Shown here: piece by piece, positions 1-8,821 of the stretch
Position numbering within the stretch: the first letter of the stretch is position 1
How the letters are laid out: each line of letters starts with the position of its first letter
From: an uncultured Pseudoflavonifractor sp.
GTDB lineage: Bacteria; Bacillota; Clostridia; Oscillospirales; Oscillospiraceae
Length of the DNA stretch: 38,609 nt
NCBI GenBank assembly: GCA_904419835.1
Contig: CAJFTA010000101.1
Coordinates: 1 to 38,609, forward strand
Reading direction: 5' to 3'
The notes under the pieces: model-generated
What the model was told of the DNA's origin: nothing
What the model saw: only the letters and a program-made list of their open reading frames with translations
Databases searched by the model: none
Position numbers and translations under genes: made by a program

Positions 1-973
1 CGGCACGCTGCAGCTCAATGAGCCGCCTTCCGTTGCTGCGGCGCACCACAGCGGAAATGCCGATTTTCCTTAGTGCGTCAAGGTTTTGCAGGATCTGTCG
101 GGACACTTTCTTGGGGGAGATACGCTCCACACCCACAGGGTCGATTCGTTCAGACAGCTCTGTGGGAGTGCCGATAAATTCGGTTCGGTCACGCATCAGT
201 TCAGAGAGAAGATAGACGATGCGATCGCCCAGCAGCTCTGGCTGTGTCCGACTGTCCGACACCAGCTCCCACACATTTTCACCGTTGCGCTCCAGTGTCA
301 GCTCCCGGTATTCAATGTCACGGCCAATGCAGGAGAGCTTTGCTCTGCCGCTGCCCCGCCGTTCCTCCATCAGCGTGAAGCTGGAATCCACCGCACCGCT
401 GATAGCAGTCGTACCAGAGATGCGATTGAACACATCGTCAGCGGTTTCCTTGCGCAGATGATGGATCAGCAGGATGGCGATGCCGTGGGTATCTGCGATC
501 CGTTTCAACACAGACAGATCCCGGTAGTCGTTTGCGTAGGTTGCGTCGCGAGCCGGACGAACCATCTGCAGCGTGTCGATGATAACCAGTACCGTGTCCG
601 GGTGTGCTACGATAAATGTGTCCACCTGCTCCTCCAGCCCCTGACCAATGAGGGCACACTCCGTGCAGAAGTGGACGCTGCTTGGTGCGTCCTCAGTGAT
701 CTCAAAGAGCCGGTTCTGGATACGGAGAACGGAATCCTCCAAGCAGAGATAGAGGGTAGTGCCCTGCTTCACGGACATCCCCCAGACCGGTTCGCCCTTG
801 GCCACCATGACGGACAGCCACAGAGCCAGCCAAGACTTTCCCACCTTGGGAGAGCCAGCAAGGATGTGCAGCCCCTGGGACAGCAGCGTGTCCACCACGA
901 AGTTGAGCGGCGTCAGCGGCAGGCTCATCAGGCTCTCGCCGTCAATGGTTTCCAGTCGTTTTGTTTTACTCAT
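1..973 (-). CDS. RepA-like AAA family ATPase, partial (C-terminus off the left edge)
   Basis: I translated the minus strand from the ATG at 973 and found an open frame of 324 codons that leaves the window at base 1, so the 3' end is missing. Residues 40-47 read GSPKVGKS, a Walker A motif. VLVIIDT around 128-134 is the Walker B strand with Asp133, and LLIHHLRK at 168-175 is a RecA-fold sensor-like strand. This order fits the AAA_25/RepA hexameric helicase-like ATPases of plasmids, phages and integrative elements, which load or act as replicative helicases. The part after about residue 280 (TELSERIDP) looks like a small winged-helix-type tail. It is divergent from the DUF6076 gene, with 148 bases between. 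The fold is clear; the exact role (element replication or maintenance) is inferred from context. Confidence 0.85.
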   Translation of the reverse strand, partial: MSKTKRLETIDGESLMSLPLTPLNFVVDTLLSQGLHILAGSPKVGKSWLALWLSVMVAKGEPVWGMSVKQGTTLYLCLEDSVLRIQNRLFEITEDAPSSVHFCTECALIGQGLEEQVDTFIVAHPDTVLVIIDTLQMVRPARDATYANDYRDLSVLKRIADTHGIAILLIHHLRKETADDVFNRISGTTAISGAVDSSFTLMEERRGSGRAKLSCIGRDIEYRELTLERNGENVWELVSDSRTQPELLGDRIVYLLSELMRDRTEFIGTPTELSERIDPVGVERISPKKVSRQILQNLDALRKIGISAVVRRSNGRRLIELQRA

Positions 974-1040
974 AGGATCATCCCCTTGTAAAAAGATAAG
1001 GACAGAGACCACGCGGCCACCGTGGCTCTTGTCCTTTCAC

Positions 1041-1068
1041 TTGATTATTGGGGGGATTTTGATAAAAT
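1041..1068 (+). promoter_or_regulatory. Sigma-A-type promoter for the DUF6076-sigma factor pair
   Basis: TTGATT at 1041-1046 and TAAAAT at 1063-1068 are separated by 16 bases, about 54 bases before the ATG at 1122. A GAGGAGGTGG ribosome site at 1109-1118 follows. The assignment is by consensus match only. Confidence 0.5.
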
Positions 1069-1121
1069 GAGAATATCGCAAGACAGGCAGAAAACAGATA
1101 TAGGACAGAGGAGGTGGCCCT

Positions 1122-2246
1122 ATGCCGCTGGGTACCCAACAGAACAACAATTTCCTGCACCTGACAATGGATGTCTGGCAGGATCAGATCTTTTTTAACG
1201 AGACCGTCTACCCGGCCGGCCACTTTGCCGCCGAACTGTTGAATGTTCCCGAGGAGACCATACGGGAACTGGACACCCACGGCGGCGCCATCAGCCATCA
1301 GGTGGAGGCCCTGGCCTTGGCCGGGCGAGGTGAATTGATCAACCTGCTGGACGGGACCCGCGTCTCTCTGGAGAAGCTGCTGGATGCCCTGTGGCAATGT
1401 CCACCGTACAGCCTGATGGACAAAGCACAGGAGCAGCACACATTGGAGGTGATGTTTTCCCCGGCATCCCACAACGATCTGCTGAAGCCGGCTTCGCCCG
1501 TCCGGAAATTTTTCTTCCGCTATCTGGTGGCCGCCTTCAGCATTCCCCTGGGCATCCAGCACTTTGCCGTGGCGGCACGATATTTTGAGGAGGGCTATCT
1601 GCGACGGCTGAAGAAACGGACAGAGACCTTCTTCGCCATGGCCGCCCACGACTGCTTCAACAGCGAATGGTTCTGGGATACGATGCGTGATCTGCCGGTA
1701 CCGGATGTTGAGCCATTCACCATCACACCGAACTTGAGATCCTCCTATGTCTTTGCCCGACACCCGAAACAGGGAAAGGAAACCGTATTTGTGAACCGGT
1801 ATTTCTTTGACCATGCCATCAGCTTCTACATCTTTGACCTGATGAACGGACTGCAGCACGGACATGCGCCCAGCCGGTGCTGTGGCTGCGGAACATACTT
1901 TCTCACCACCAACGGCCACATGCCGAAATACTGCGATGGCATTGCGCCTCAGGATCCCCGCATGACCTGCCGGCAGTACGGCGCCATGATGCGGCAGAAG
2001 GAACAGAACAAACAGCACCCGGTCTATCGCCTATTCACCACCCGCACCAACACCATCCGCAAGCACCATCAGAGAGGAAAGATCTCCGACGAGCTGCGCA
2101 ATGAAGCCCTGTATGTAGCGGAGAGTCTGCGTGATAAGGCGCTCATGGACAACGACTATGCCGCCAACGGTTATGCACACGACATGGAACAGGAAGTGAT
2201 CTATACTCAGGCGAGAGAGCGTCTTGCCAGGGAGGACGGGCCATGA
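1122..2246 (+). CDS. DUF6076 family protein of integrative elements
   Basis: This 374-residue protein resembles the DUF6076 proteins found beside sigma-factor and RepA-like genes on Clostridial mobile elements; the function of the family is not known. A cysteine-rich segment near residues 253-275 (CCGCGTYFLTTNG followed by PKYC) looks like a zinc-binding knuckle, and more Cys and His follow in the CRQYGAMMRQKEQ stretch. The C-terminal 100 residues are rich in Arg, Lys and Glu, which could suit nucleic acid contact. The start is set by a strong GAGGAGGTGG site 3-4 bases before ATG 1122. The stop overlaps the start of the next gene (ATGA at 2243-2246), so the two are probably translationally coupled. 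The family call is from memory of the sequence pattern; the zinc site is inference. Confidence 0.75.
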   Translation: MPLGTQQNNNFLHLTMDVWQDQIFFNETVYPAGHFAAELLNVPEETIRELDTHGGAISHQVEALALAGRGELINLLDGTRVSLEKLLDALWQCPPYSLMDKAQEQHTLEVMFSPASHNDLLKPASPVRKFFFRYLVAAFSIPLGIQHFAVAARYFEEGYLRRLKKRTETFFAMAAHDCFNSEWFWDTMRDLPVPDVEPFTITPNLRSSYVFARHPKQGKETVFVNRYFFDHAISFYIFDLMNGLQHGHAPSRCCGCGTYFLTTNGHMPKYCDGIAPQDPRMTCRQYGAMMRQKEQNKQHPVYRLFTTRTNTIRKHHQRGKISDELRNEALYVAESLRDKALMDNDYAANGYAHDMEQEVIYTQARERLAREDGP

Positions 2247-3208
2247 GTATGTACCGCTGCGACGATCTCTGCCCGAGCAACGAGGAGCTTGCCCAGCGCA
2301 TACAGGACGGCGATCCACAGGCCGCTCCGCTGCTGCTCTCCCAGAACGAGGGATATCTGACCATGCTGGCCGCAAGCTACTGCGAGCAGTTTTCTCAGGA
2401 TTTTCTGGTGGACGACCTCAAGCAGGAGGGGGCGCTGGCACTGCTGGATGCGGCGACAAAGTTTGATCCCTCCCATGGAACAAAACTGCTGACCTATGCG
2501 ACCTCCGCCATTGAGACAGCCATGCGGGACTGCGCCGCCCAAGGTTCTTTTTCGCTGTCGCTCCCGCTGGACCGTTACCGCCAGCTGCGTCAGGTGGCAT
2601 TTCTCTATGCCACGCATGAGCGGAACATCGAAACAGATCTTCTGCCGGCCATTCAAGAGAAGTTGGAAGTCTCCGCTAAAGTAGCCAAGCGTCTGCTGGA
2701 AGAATACCGTACCGTATTTCAGATCGAGTCTCTGGGTGAGCGTGTCTTTGACCTTTGGTGTGGCGGCGACCCCGCCAGGGCCTACGACCGCTTCATGCGC
2801 CGGACGCTGCTCCTCCAGCGCATGAATGAGGTGTTGAGCCCCAGAGAACTGAATTTGGTGCGATGTTATCTGGGGATCGGCCAACCCAACGAGCAGGGCA
2901 TGACCTTTCAGGAACTGGCCATCCGACTCAACTACAACGGCCCCAGCGGGGCGGAGAAGGCGTATAAGAGCGCCGTCCGGAAATTGAGAAAGCAGTTGAA
3001 CGGCGGCACTTACGGCCAGTGGCTCTCCATCCAAAAAGCCATTCGCAAGGCCAGAGCGGAGGCAGAAGCTGATTCCGGCTACTATGTGCCGCCGCAGACG
3101 ACCTGGCTGGACGAAAAAGAACTGGCGGAGCGGTTTCTCTGTGAAGTCGTTTCGCTGATCCACGTCCATGAGATCTTCAGCGACGTATTGGAGCAGGAAA
3201 CAGAATAA
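2243..3208 (+). CDS. Sigma-70-like RNA polymerase sigma factor of the mobile element
   Basis: The 321-residue product contains a sigma region 2 signature at about residues 51-95: DDLKQEGALALLDAATKFD followed by TKLLTYATSAIETAMRD, matching the DLxQEGxxGLxxAxxxFD and FxTYA elements of sigma-70 proteins. A C-terminal part around residues 195-250 (LSPRELNLVRCYLGIG, then FQELAIRLNY) fits a region 4 helix-turn-helix that recognises the -35 element. Region 3 is not clear. It probably directs transcription of element genes, or is a degenerate sigma used as a regulator. ATG 2243 overlaps the preceding stop by four bases, with GGGAGG six bases upstream. The family is well supported; the regulon is unknown. 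Confidence 0.82.
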   Translation: MSMYRCDDLCPSNEELAQRIQDGDPQAAPLLLSQNEGYLTMLAASYCEQFSQDFLVDDLKQEGALALLDAATKFDPSHGTKLLTYATSAIETAMRDCAAQGSFSLSLPLDRYRQLRQVAFLYATHERNIETDLLPAIQEKLEVSAKVAKRLLEEYRTVFQIESLGERVFDLWCGGDPARAYDRFMRRTLLLQRMNEVLSPRELNLVRCYLGIGQPNEQGMTFQELAIRLNYNGPSGAEKAYKSAVRKLRKQLNGGTYGQWLSIQKAIRKARAEAEADSGYYVPPQTTWLDEKELAERFLCEVVSLIHVHEIFSDVLEQETE

Positions 3209-3248
3209 GCAGTGCGGCACCAGGCTTTGTCCTGATACCGTACTGCTT
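3207..3248 (+). terminator. Hairpin terminator after the sigma factor gene
   Basis: Bases 3207-3217 pair with 3238-3248 with a single G-T pair, and the second arm runs into TTTT. It begins inside the sigma-gene stop codon and sits between convergent genes, so it may serve the plus strand chiefly. Confidence 0.6.
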
Positions 3249-3253
3249 TTCAT

Positions 3254-3718
3254 TTATCCCATGATCCCGATTTTATTACCGTTCTCGTACATATCCTCGG
3301 CGTATTCCGCATGGTTGAGTCCCTGGCTTTCTATCCAGCCGAAGCCTGGCACGTAGACCATGTTGTCCGGTGCGCCGTCAGGCGAAGCCGGGGCAGGTTC
3401 TGGTTCTTGTGGGGGTGTGACATCCTGTTCAGGTAGAACCGGTACTTCACTCGCTGAGGGCGTTTGAGCAGGCGATGGCTCCGGGAGAATGTCAGCTTCC
3501 TCGACCAGTTCCGGCAGTATTGCTTCCGCCTTTTCTTCCTCTGGTGATATGACTCCTTCTGTTTCCGGTATCTCCTGAACTTCGGGCTGCGTGGTGATTA
3601 CAGTGGCTGGCGTGGGCAGTGCGGGTGTTTCCCCGGCTGGTTGCTTCTGTGGCCACACAGCCGCACACAGGGCCAGACAGGCGGTGAATGTTGCAGCGGA
3701 GATGATTCGTTTCTTCAT
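3254..3718 (-). CDS. DUF6550 family secreted protein
   Basis: The 154-residue product starts with a lysine-arginine pair and a hydrophobic stretch (residues 5-22), a probable signal peptide or membrane anchor. A long Pro/Glu-rich segment (about residues 28-118) follows, which is low-complexity and probably extended. The conserved C-terminus contains VYVPGFGWIE and ends in DMYENGNKIGIMG, which I recognise as the DUF6550 hallmark. The family occurs on Clostridial integrative elements, with unknown function. Its ATG (3716-3718) overlaps the stop of the upstream DUF6809 gene in an ATGA, so the pair is coupled. It is convergent with the sigma gene. Confidence 0.75.
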   Translation of the reverse strand: MKKRIISAATFTACLALCAAVWPQKQPAGETPALPTPATVITTQPEVQEIPETEGVISPEEEKAEAILPELVEEADILPEPSPAQTPSASEVPVLPEQDVTPPQEPEPAPASPDGAPDNMVYVPGFGWIESQGLNHAEYAEDMYENGNKIGIMG

Positions 3719-4035
3719 GTTGCTTCCTCCTTTCCTGACATGGAAAGAGCGCCCGTTCTCTTCGCTGTACGGCGAGAGACTGAGCGCTCTTTTTCATATT
3801 GATTCAGTTCCATAGAGAGCTGCCACGCCAGCTCAAATCCAGAGATAAAGCTGTCCATGGAGCGTTCTTCTGCCATCAGACTCTGGGCATCCATGATTCG
3901 CAGTACCAGCCGCCGTTCCGGCTTCTCCAGCACTTTGATCAGTGCCTGGTGGCATTCTTCCACTTCCTGCCTCTGTTCCGAAAACTCCGGCGGGGTATAG
4001 AAGCAGTCGTACAGATCCTTGAGCAGATTGTTCAT
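3715..4035 (-). CDS. DUF6809 family small protein
   Basis: A 106-residue helical protein: LKDLYDCFYTP at the N-terminus and SFISGFELAWQLSMEL in the second half match the pattern of DUF6809 proteins, small helical proteins of unknown function on Clostridial elements. I placed the start at 4035 rather than at an upstream ATG at 4062 because AGGAGGTG lies 6 bases before it. Its end overlaps the DUF6550 gene by four bases. It lies 61 bases downstream of the AAA+ gene of the defence operon on the same strand with no clear hairpin between, so read-through is possible. No catalytic motif is visible. Confidence 0.7.
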   Translation of the reverse strand: MNNLLKDLYDCFYTPPEFSEQRQEVEECHQALIKVLEKPERRLVLRIMDAQSLMAEERSMDSFISGFELAWQLSMELNQYEKERSVSRRTAKRTGALSMSGKEEAT

Positions 4036-4096
4036 GTGTTGCACCTCCTGGTAGCAACACACAATACCATATGATGAGGGGAATAGCTATAACTTT

Positions 4097-5644
4097 TTAC
4101 AGGGAAACGCCTTTCTCTGTAAAATAATCCACCAGGCGATTATTGAATACTCGTTTGATATCTCTTAACGCCGAAAGAGAGGAGTAATCAAAGGCATATA
4201 ACTGCTCTTTTTCAGCTTCTGTCACCTCGATCTTTTTAAATAGCTCAGAATATGTAGTTTTTGCTTTCTCAAATAGCAAATCCAGAAATTCTCTCTTCTC
4301 TGTCGATGTAGGTTCCTCGAATTCGCACACTAAATCAAAGCGTGTCTGAAGTTCAGGCGGAATAACCTTTTTGTAGTCCGCTTCGTTGAGAAGATTTGAA
4401 GTAAAGACAATAACATATCCATCCATGTCGTACTCTCTTGCCATAGAATCCGTAAAACGGCCTTCTTCCAATAACTCCAGAAAGAAAGAGAAAACTGGGC
4501 GTGTAGTCTTTTCAAACTCATCGCAAAGCAGCACACCTACTTTGCTTTTTTGAATTTTTTCACTTAGCTCTCCATGGTTGCAACCAATATAACCTGCCGG
4601 ACTGCCAATTAAACTATTCAAGGCATCTTGGCTACTGTAGTTCTGAAAATTGATTTTAGCTAAGTAACAATCAGTTTGTAGCCCACTTGCGAGCAGCCTC
4701 GCAACCTCAGTTTTTCCGATACCAGATGCTCCAAAGAGAAAGATTGAAAGGACTTTTTGCTCCTTGGCTTTGTTTAGCAAAATAAAATTTTTTAAGCAAT
4801 ACTGCAGTCTGTCTTTGAAATAGCTGTGGCCAATCAAGTTATGATTGAATATGTCGATGAAGGTATCAAAATTCCCTCCACTCAAATCTGTCACTTTAGA
4901 GAGCATATTTTCTTCAGGTTCTTTCTCCCCTAAACCGCATAGATCAGGAAGTAACTTGCAGACAGGTTCTTGTCCATCAAAAAACAGTGGGAAGTATTTC
5001 AATAATGCATCAATCTGAGGTGTTTGCGCAATAACTCTAATATTTGGCATGATACCAAGAAACTGTTCAACTGCGTAAATGAGAGCTTTATTATCCTCGA
5101 TTGCATATGAAACAGAAGTCAAATCTAATATAGCCAACTTAGAAGAGCTGTTAAATCGTTCAAATTCGTTACGCTGTTCACCACTTGCGCGAGAAAAAGT
5201 TGCAATCGGAATATCATTCATATCTGCGTATTGAATGATATTGTCCAAATCCTGTGTATTGTTGTATTTGTATATCTTTTGCCTGGGATATGGTTTAAAG
5301 GCGTGCGCTGTTTCGGGGGCAGAATCTGCCTCTTCATCTTCCTTGAAATAGCATTTATAATCAGAAAATAAAAGAGGCAATAATTCCATAGCGCTTTCTG
5401 CAATGGTCGCTTCTACAATTACAACAGTATCCTCTGCCATATTTGTGAAATTAATGTATACTGGTACTATATTATTTTTGTTGGTCAACAAAAAATAAAC
5501 CAATGCAGATATGTCAATGCAAATATCAGCGCAGAAATCGAGCATATCTTTAGTTTGTTCAAATCTAAATGGGAATACTTCTCTTTCTTCCTGGATTTTT
5601 CTTAATTCCTCAACATTGCGGTAAGTAAACAAAGTATGCTCCAT
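4097..5644 (-). CDS. ClpB/ClpA-like AAA+ ATPase with a novel N-terminal half
   Basis: The product is about 515 residues. The C-terminal half is a Clp-type AAA+ module: Walker A GASGIGKT at 304-311, a pore-loop-like GSPAGYIG segment, Walker B VLLCDEFEK with Asp375 and Glu376, then LLEEGRFTD and the sensor-1 strand VIVFTSNL. These match the second ATPase ring of ClpA/ClpB (GxPxGYVG, DEIEK, LxxGRLTD). The first ~290 residues show no motif I know. Such ATPases thread or remodel proteins. No ClpP-binding loop was recognised. I chose ATG 5644, with GGAGG eight bases upstream, over the in-frame GTG at 5659; the gap to the preceding gene is then two bases. It is the last gene of the putative defence operon, so a role as unfoldase, loader or effector is inferred. 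Confidence 0.8.
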   Translation of the reverse strand: MEHTLFTYRNVEELRKIQEEREVFPFRFEQTKDMLDFCADICIDISALVYFLLTNKNNIVPVYINFTNMAEDTVVIVEATIAESAMELLPLLFSDYKCYFKEDEEADSAPETAHAFKPYPRQKIYKYNNTQDLDNIIQYADMNDIPIATFSRASGEQRNEFERFNSSSKLAILDLTSVSYAIEDNKALIYAVEQFLGIMPNIRVIAQTPQIDALLKYFPLFFDGQEPVCKLLPDLCGLGEKEPEENMLSKVTDLSGGNFDTFIDIFNHNLIGHSYFKDRLQYCLKNFILLNKAKEQKVLSIFLFGASGIGKTEVARLLASGLQTDCYLAKINFQNYSSQDALNSLIGSPAGYIGCNHGELSEKIQKSKVGVLLCDEFEKTTRPVFSFFLELLEEGRFTDSMAREYDMDGYVIVFTSNLLNEADYKKVIPPELQTRFDLVCEFEEPTSTEKREFLDLLFEKAKTTYSELFKKIEVTEAEKEQLYAFDYSSLSALRDIKRVFNNRLVDYFTEKGVSL

Positions 5645-5646
5645 CT

Positions 5647-6606
5647 TTATTTCCTCCACAGTTTACTTAGCCAAATACCGAAGCGATTCCACCAGTGAAG
5701 TTTTAGCGCAGGGGCTTCTTCCAGTTTAAATGCCACATCTTGAATGATTGCCAATGTATCAATGAAATGGTAATCACTGAAACTCTTTTTAGTTGTGTCA
5801 TGTGGCAAAGGATGCGAATTACTTTTAATTATTTTGCTGGCAGCTGCCTCCTGTTGCTCCTTGCGAGCACCAATCTCTTGGAAATAGGTAAATGTGTTTG
5901 AGCTAATAAATTCTTCGCTTACAATACCTTTGTAGATGCCAACAATAGATACATGACCAATAAGTAAATCGTTGATGTTGTACTTGTTCTCAAATTCCGA
6001 TTGAATTTCCATAGGGATCTTAATGATAATTTCAGATACGGGTTCCTTCATATTTTCATCATATACAAGCCCTTTCAAAATGTATGCATAGTCTTGCAAC
6101 ATTGAACTGACCAAATTATTGACTTCCATACCTTCTACCCGCATACCCTTTAATGCATCGCGACGCAAAATAAGAAATTGCCGAAGGCTTTCTTCGTTCA
6201 GCAGTTCTAATTTGATACGATCTACCTTTACAAGATCACCTTCTGCTGAGTTATCCAATGCAGCCACAGAGGCACACTGCTCAATGATCCTACGCAAAAG
6301 GATGGATTTAGTCGTTTTTACATCCAAACTTTCCACAACTTTGGATGATGATGTAGCAGTTTCCTTTGCGTCTGCGGAGATAGAGGCCTTAATTCCGTCC
6401 AGAAACTGTTTTGTACCTTGTGCTGAGATGGACGATGTGAAGCCATATTGTGCTTCAAAACTACTTGATTTATCGGTTTCAATTTTAGTAAGAATGACAT
6501 TGTTAATCATCATTGCGATTTCATATACCTTACTGAAATTCAGATAGTAGATATTAAAATCACGTGATTTCTTTTTCTCTGTTTGCTCCAAAGAATTCAT
6601 CTCCAT
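5647..6606 (-). CDS. Uncharacterised protein, distantly DUF6414-like
   Basis: The 319-residue protein is not confidently recognised. It begins with a charged segment, then NIYYLNFSKVYEIAMMINN and a Ser/Ala-rich stretch (about residues 60-95). This layout recalls DUF6414 proteins, in which a short strand-helix start is followed by a Ser/Lys-rich region and a middle winged-helix-like part; I hold this loosely. The middle (about 98-170) contains LLRRIIEQC and LRQFLILRRDALKGM, possibly helical. The end, with LHWWNRFGIWLSKLWRK, is aromatic and basic and could lie on a membrane. It starts 4 bases after the restriction gene and ends 2 bases before the AAA+ gene, so it is probably the AAA+ partner or adaptor. 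AGGAG lies ten bases before ATG 6606. Confidence 0.55.
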   Translation of the reverse strand: MEMNSLEQTEKKKSRDFNIYYLNFSKVYEIAMMINNVILTKIETDKSSSFEAQYGFTSSISAQGTKQFLDGIKASISADAKETATSSSKVVESLDVKTTKSILLRRIIEQCASVAALDNSAEGDLVKVDRIKLELLNEESLRQFLILRRDALKGMRVEGMEVNNLVSSMLQDYAYILKGLVYDENMKEPVSEIIIKIPMEIQSEFENKYNINDLLIGHVSIVGIYKGIVSEEFISSNTFTYFQEIGARKEQQEAAASKIIKSNSHPLPHDTTKKSFSDYHFIDTLAIIQDVAFKLEEAPALKLHWWNRFGIWLSKLWRK

Positions 6607-6610
6607 ACGC

Positions 6611-8821
6611 TTAAAACTCCTGTTTTAGCGGTACCCAGTGTTCATCAGCCATATCAACAGCAAATTCTGTATTGTTGATATATAACTGGTTGTCTTTATC
6701 CCGAACAAATCCCCAGTGTAAGTTATGCTTTGTAGCATACGCCTTGAACGCATTAAACTTGTTCTCTATTTGACGGTCAATATTTTTATCCTGGCCCCTG
6801 GCTTCGCCGCCCTTAGTTTCAATCACCCAAATCGTTCCGTCTTTCTTCGTCACGATGTAGTCAGCGTAAAAAAGCCACTGCTTCTGGATTCCGTCTACAT
6901 AGACGATGGAGAAATACTGTTGTCCGGTGTCACCGTTTTTGTACACCCATTCGATGTCTTGGCGACCTTCACAGTGCTGCTCAAACAGCATTTCACAAGT
7001 GCTGCGAACAAGGCTGGTTGCAAAGCCAGAAGTATATTCGTGATAGGCATTAGATAGGTACTCTACTTCGTTTTTCACATTGGGATCATAGCGGAAAAAG
7101 TCTTGCTCCGGAATATGGAAGGTACTTTTCTTCGGATGCAGTTGCATACTCATTTGAACTGCCATCTGCGCTGTAACTTCCCGGAATTCTTCTTTCAGTT
7201 TGTGTTGGTTATTGATAACAAATGCATAGAATTCAGCTGTTTCCAGTGCGATCAGCTTCCGGCTGGAGTTGCCGCCCTTACGGAAAAGACGCTCCAGAAT
7301 AGTTTTGACCTTATTCTGTGCCATACCGATAGAGCTCTTGATAGCGTCAATACTGTGCATAAGCTGCATACCATGCTTATGCGTATCAACGCGTTTATGG
7401 GTCGTAATGTAACTATGGCTCTCCGTCAGAGCAGAGGTACGCACAAACTCACCCTGCAAAGCCTGCCCATGGATCTCCGCACCGAAGATGTATCCGGCGT
7501 CTGCCAGCAGCCTCTGATTCTGTTTCTTATCACTACCCAGATGGTACTTGTCAACCAGAGCCTCATGAATTTTAAACAGCACTTCGCGCTCGCCCAGACC
7601 GTCGAAGTCCATATCCCGGATTTCCTTCTCAAGCGTAAATGTTTTGCACTTGTCCTTCAGGAACAAACGGCGAGTTTCATAAGCCTTATCCATGCTGGAT
7701 AGCAGACCTGCCTTGTACTTCTCGTCAAAGGTGTACACATAGCAGAAATCCAGCAAATCATCTTCGTAGTGTCTGGCTTCTGGCATACGGCGAATTCGGC
7801 CAATTGTCTGAATCTCAAATCCCTCGCTCATACCCTCACGCAGTTTTACCAAGATTTTGGCACGGGGACAATCCCAGCCGGTACTGATAGCCTGCTTCAT
7901 CAATAGGAACACTGGCGTGGCATTGTTCTCGGTCAGGTTATCTGACAGATCCCGTTTGTCCTCACTCATCCAGATGCTGACCATGCCGTTGTCATAGGTG
8001 TAGCCCATGCTTTCCAGTTTAGCTTCTACCGCACGGATGGTTTCTGGCTGGCCATTTGGAAACTGAATTAATACCAAGGGGCGGATTGCCTTTCCCAACT
8101 CCTTATATCGGGCAGCAATCGCTTTGCGCTTAGCATCGGCAAGATCCAGAAGGCACTCATAATCATTGCTAATCTCCATGCCATCCACCAATCCCTCATT
8201 TACATAGAGGGCTTTGGTAATCAGGCCGGCATTGATAACATCTACTTCGTCAATTTCCAAATACTCATACCGCTTATTCTCCACTGCGGTGGCGCTAACA
8301 CGGATAATGTTTTTTGCGGAGAATGCATCAATAATGGATTTCGCCTTTGCGGTATTATTGGAATGTTCCTCGTCGATGATGACGATGAATTCCGTTCCCG
8401 CTCGATGTGCTTCCGCAATGCGGTCGAAGAGGTTCTTTCGCTCACTGTCCCGGATGGCCGTGTTTCCTTTCTTGGTCACCAGCTCCCAGTTGATAAAAGT
8501 AGTGCTTTCAGCATCAAAACCGTTCTGTAGGGCATCAAACAGGTTTTGTGTATAACGGTGAGGCGCAAACTTTTGCATCTTCTGGCGGCTTTGTTCTTCC
8601 AGATCACCCTTGCCGGGACATAACCAGATGAAGGCGGTATTACTGATTATCTTTGTCAGGTATTCTTCGATGAAGTCAATCAGGATGATGGTCTTACCAG
8701 AGCCAGTGGGAGACTTGACAATAACCGTTTGCTTGGAACGGCTGTCTGTTGCTATATCCAGAAGATTGATAACTGCCCTTTCCTGAAAGTCAAACAGATT
8801 GATGTTGATGCCGCTTACCAT
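6611..8821 (-). CDS. res: Type III restriction enzyme, helicase-nuclease subunit (Res)
   Basis: This 736-residue protein has an SF2 helicase core: SPTGSGKT with Lys43 (motif I), DEEH at 150-153 (motif II), SAT near 176 (motif III) and QTIGRIRR near 343 (motif VI). The C-terminal nuclease shows a PD-(D/E)xK site: Asp654 in FYADYIV, then Glu668 and Lys670 in VIETKGG. That order, and the adjacent Mod gene, define a type III restriction subunit, which translocates or slides on DNA between head-to-head sites and cleaves unmethylated DNA. At 736 residues it is shorter than EcoP1I Res (about 970). All active-site residues are intact. It overlaps the mod gene by 7 bases, with AAGGAGGTG before ATG 8821. 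AT-richer than the flanking chromosome. Confidence 0.92.
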   Translation of the reverse strand: MVSGININLFDFQERAVINLLDIATDSRSKQTVIVKSPTGSGKTIILIDFIEEYLTKIISNTAFIWLCPGKGDLEEQSRQKMQKFAPHRYTQNLFDALQNGFDAESTTFINWELVTKKGNTAIRDSERKNLFDRIAEAHRAGTEFIVIIDEEHSNNTAKAKSIIDAFSAKNIIRVSATAVENKRYEYLEIDEVDVINAGLITKALYVNEGLVDGMEISNDYECLLDLADAKRKAIAARYKELGKAIRPLVLIQFPNGQPETIRAVEAKLESMGYTYDNGMVSIWMSEDKRDLSDNLTENNATPVFLLMKQAISTGWDCPRAKILVKLREGMSEGFEIQTIGRIRRMPEARHYEDDLLDFCYVYTFDEKYKAGLLSSMDKAYETRRLFLKDKCKTFTLEKEIRDMDFDGLGEREVLFKIHEALVDKYHLGSDKKQNQRLLADAGYIFGAEIHGQALQGEFVRTSALTESHSYITTHKRVDTHKHGMQLMHSIDAIKSSIGMAQNKVKTILERLFRKGGNSSRKLIALETAEFYAFVINNQHKLKEEFREVTAQMAVQMSMQLHPKKSTFHIPEQDFFRYDPNVKNEVEYLSNAYHEYTSGFATSLVRSTCEMLFEQHCEGRQDIEWVYKNGDTGQQYFSIVYVDGIQKQWLFYADYIVTKKDGTIWVIETKGGEARGQDKNIDRQIENKFNAFKAYATKHNLHWGFVRDKDNQLYINNTEFAVDMADEHWVPLKQEF

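Noticed and set aside
86..991. Plus-strand open frame over the left-edge gene
   Set aside because: The minus strand encodes an AAA ATPase with Walker A and B; the plus frame has no domain.
978..2018. Minus-strand open frame opposite the DUF6076 gene
   Set aside because: No family pattern and no ribosome site; the plus frame has a ribosome site, coupled neighbour and known family look.
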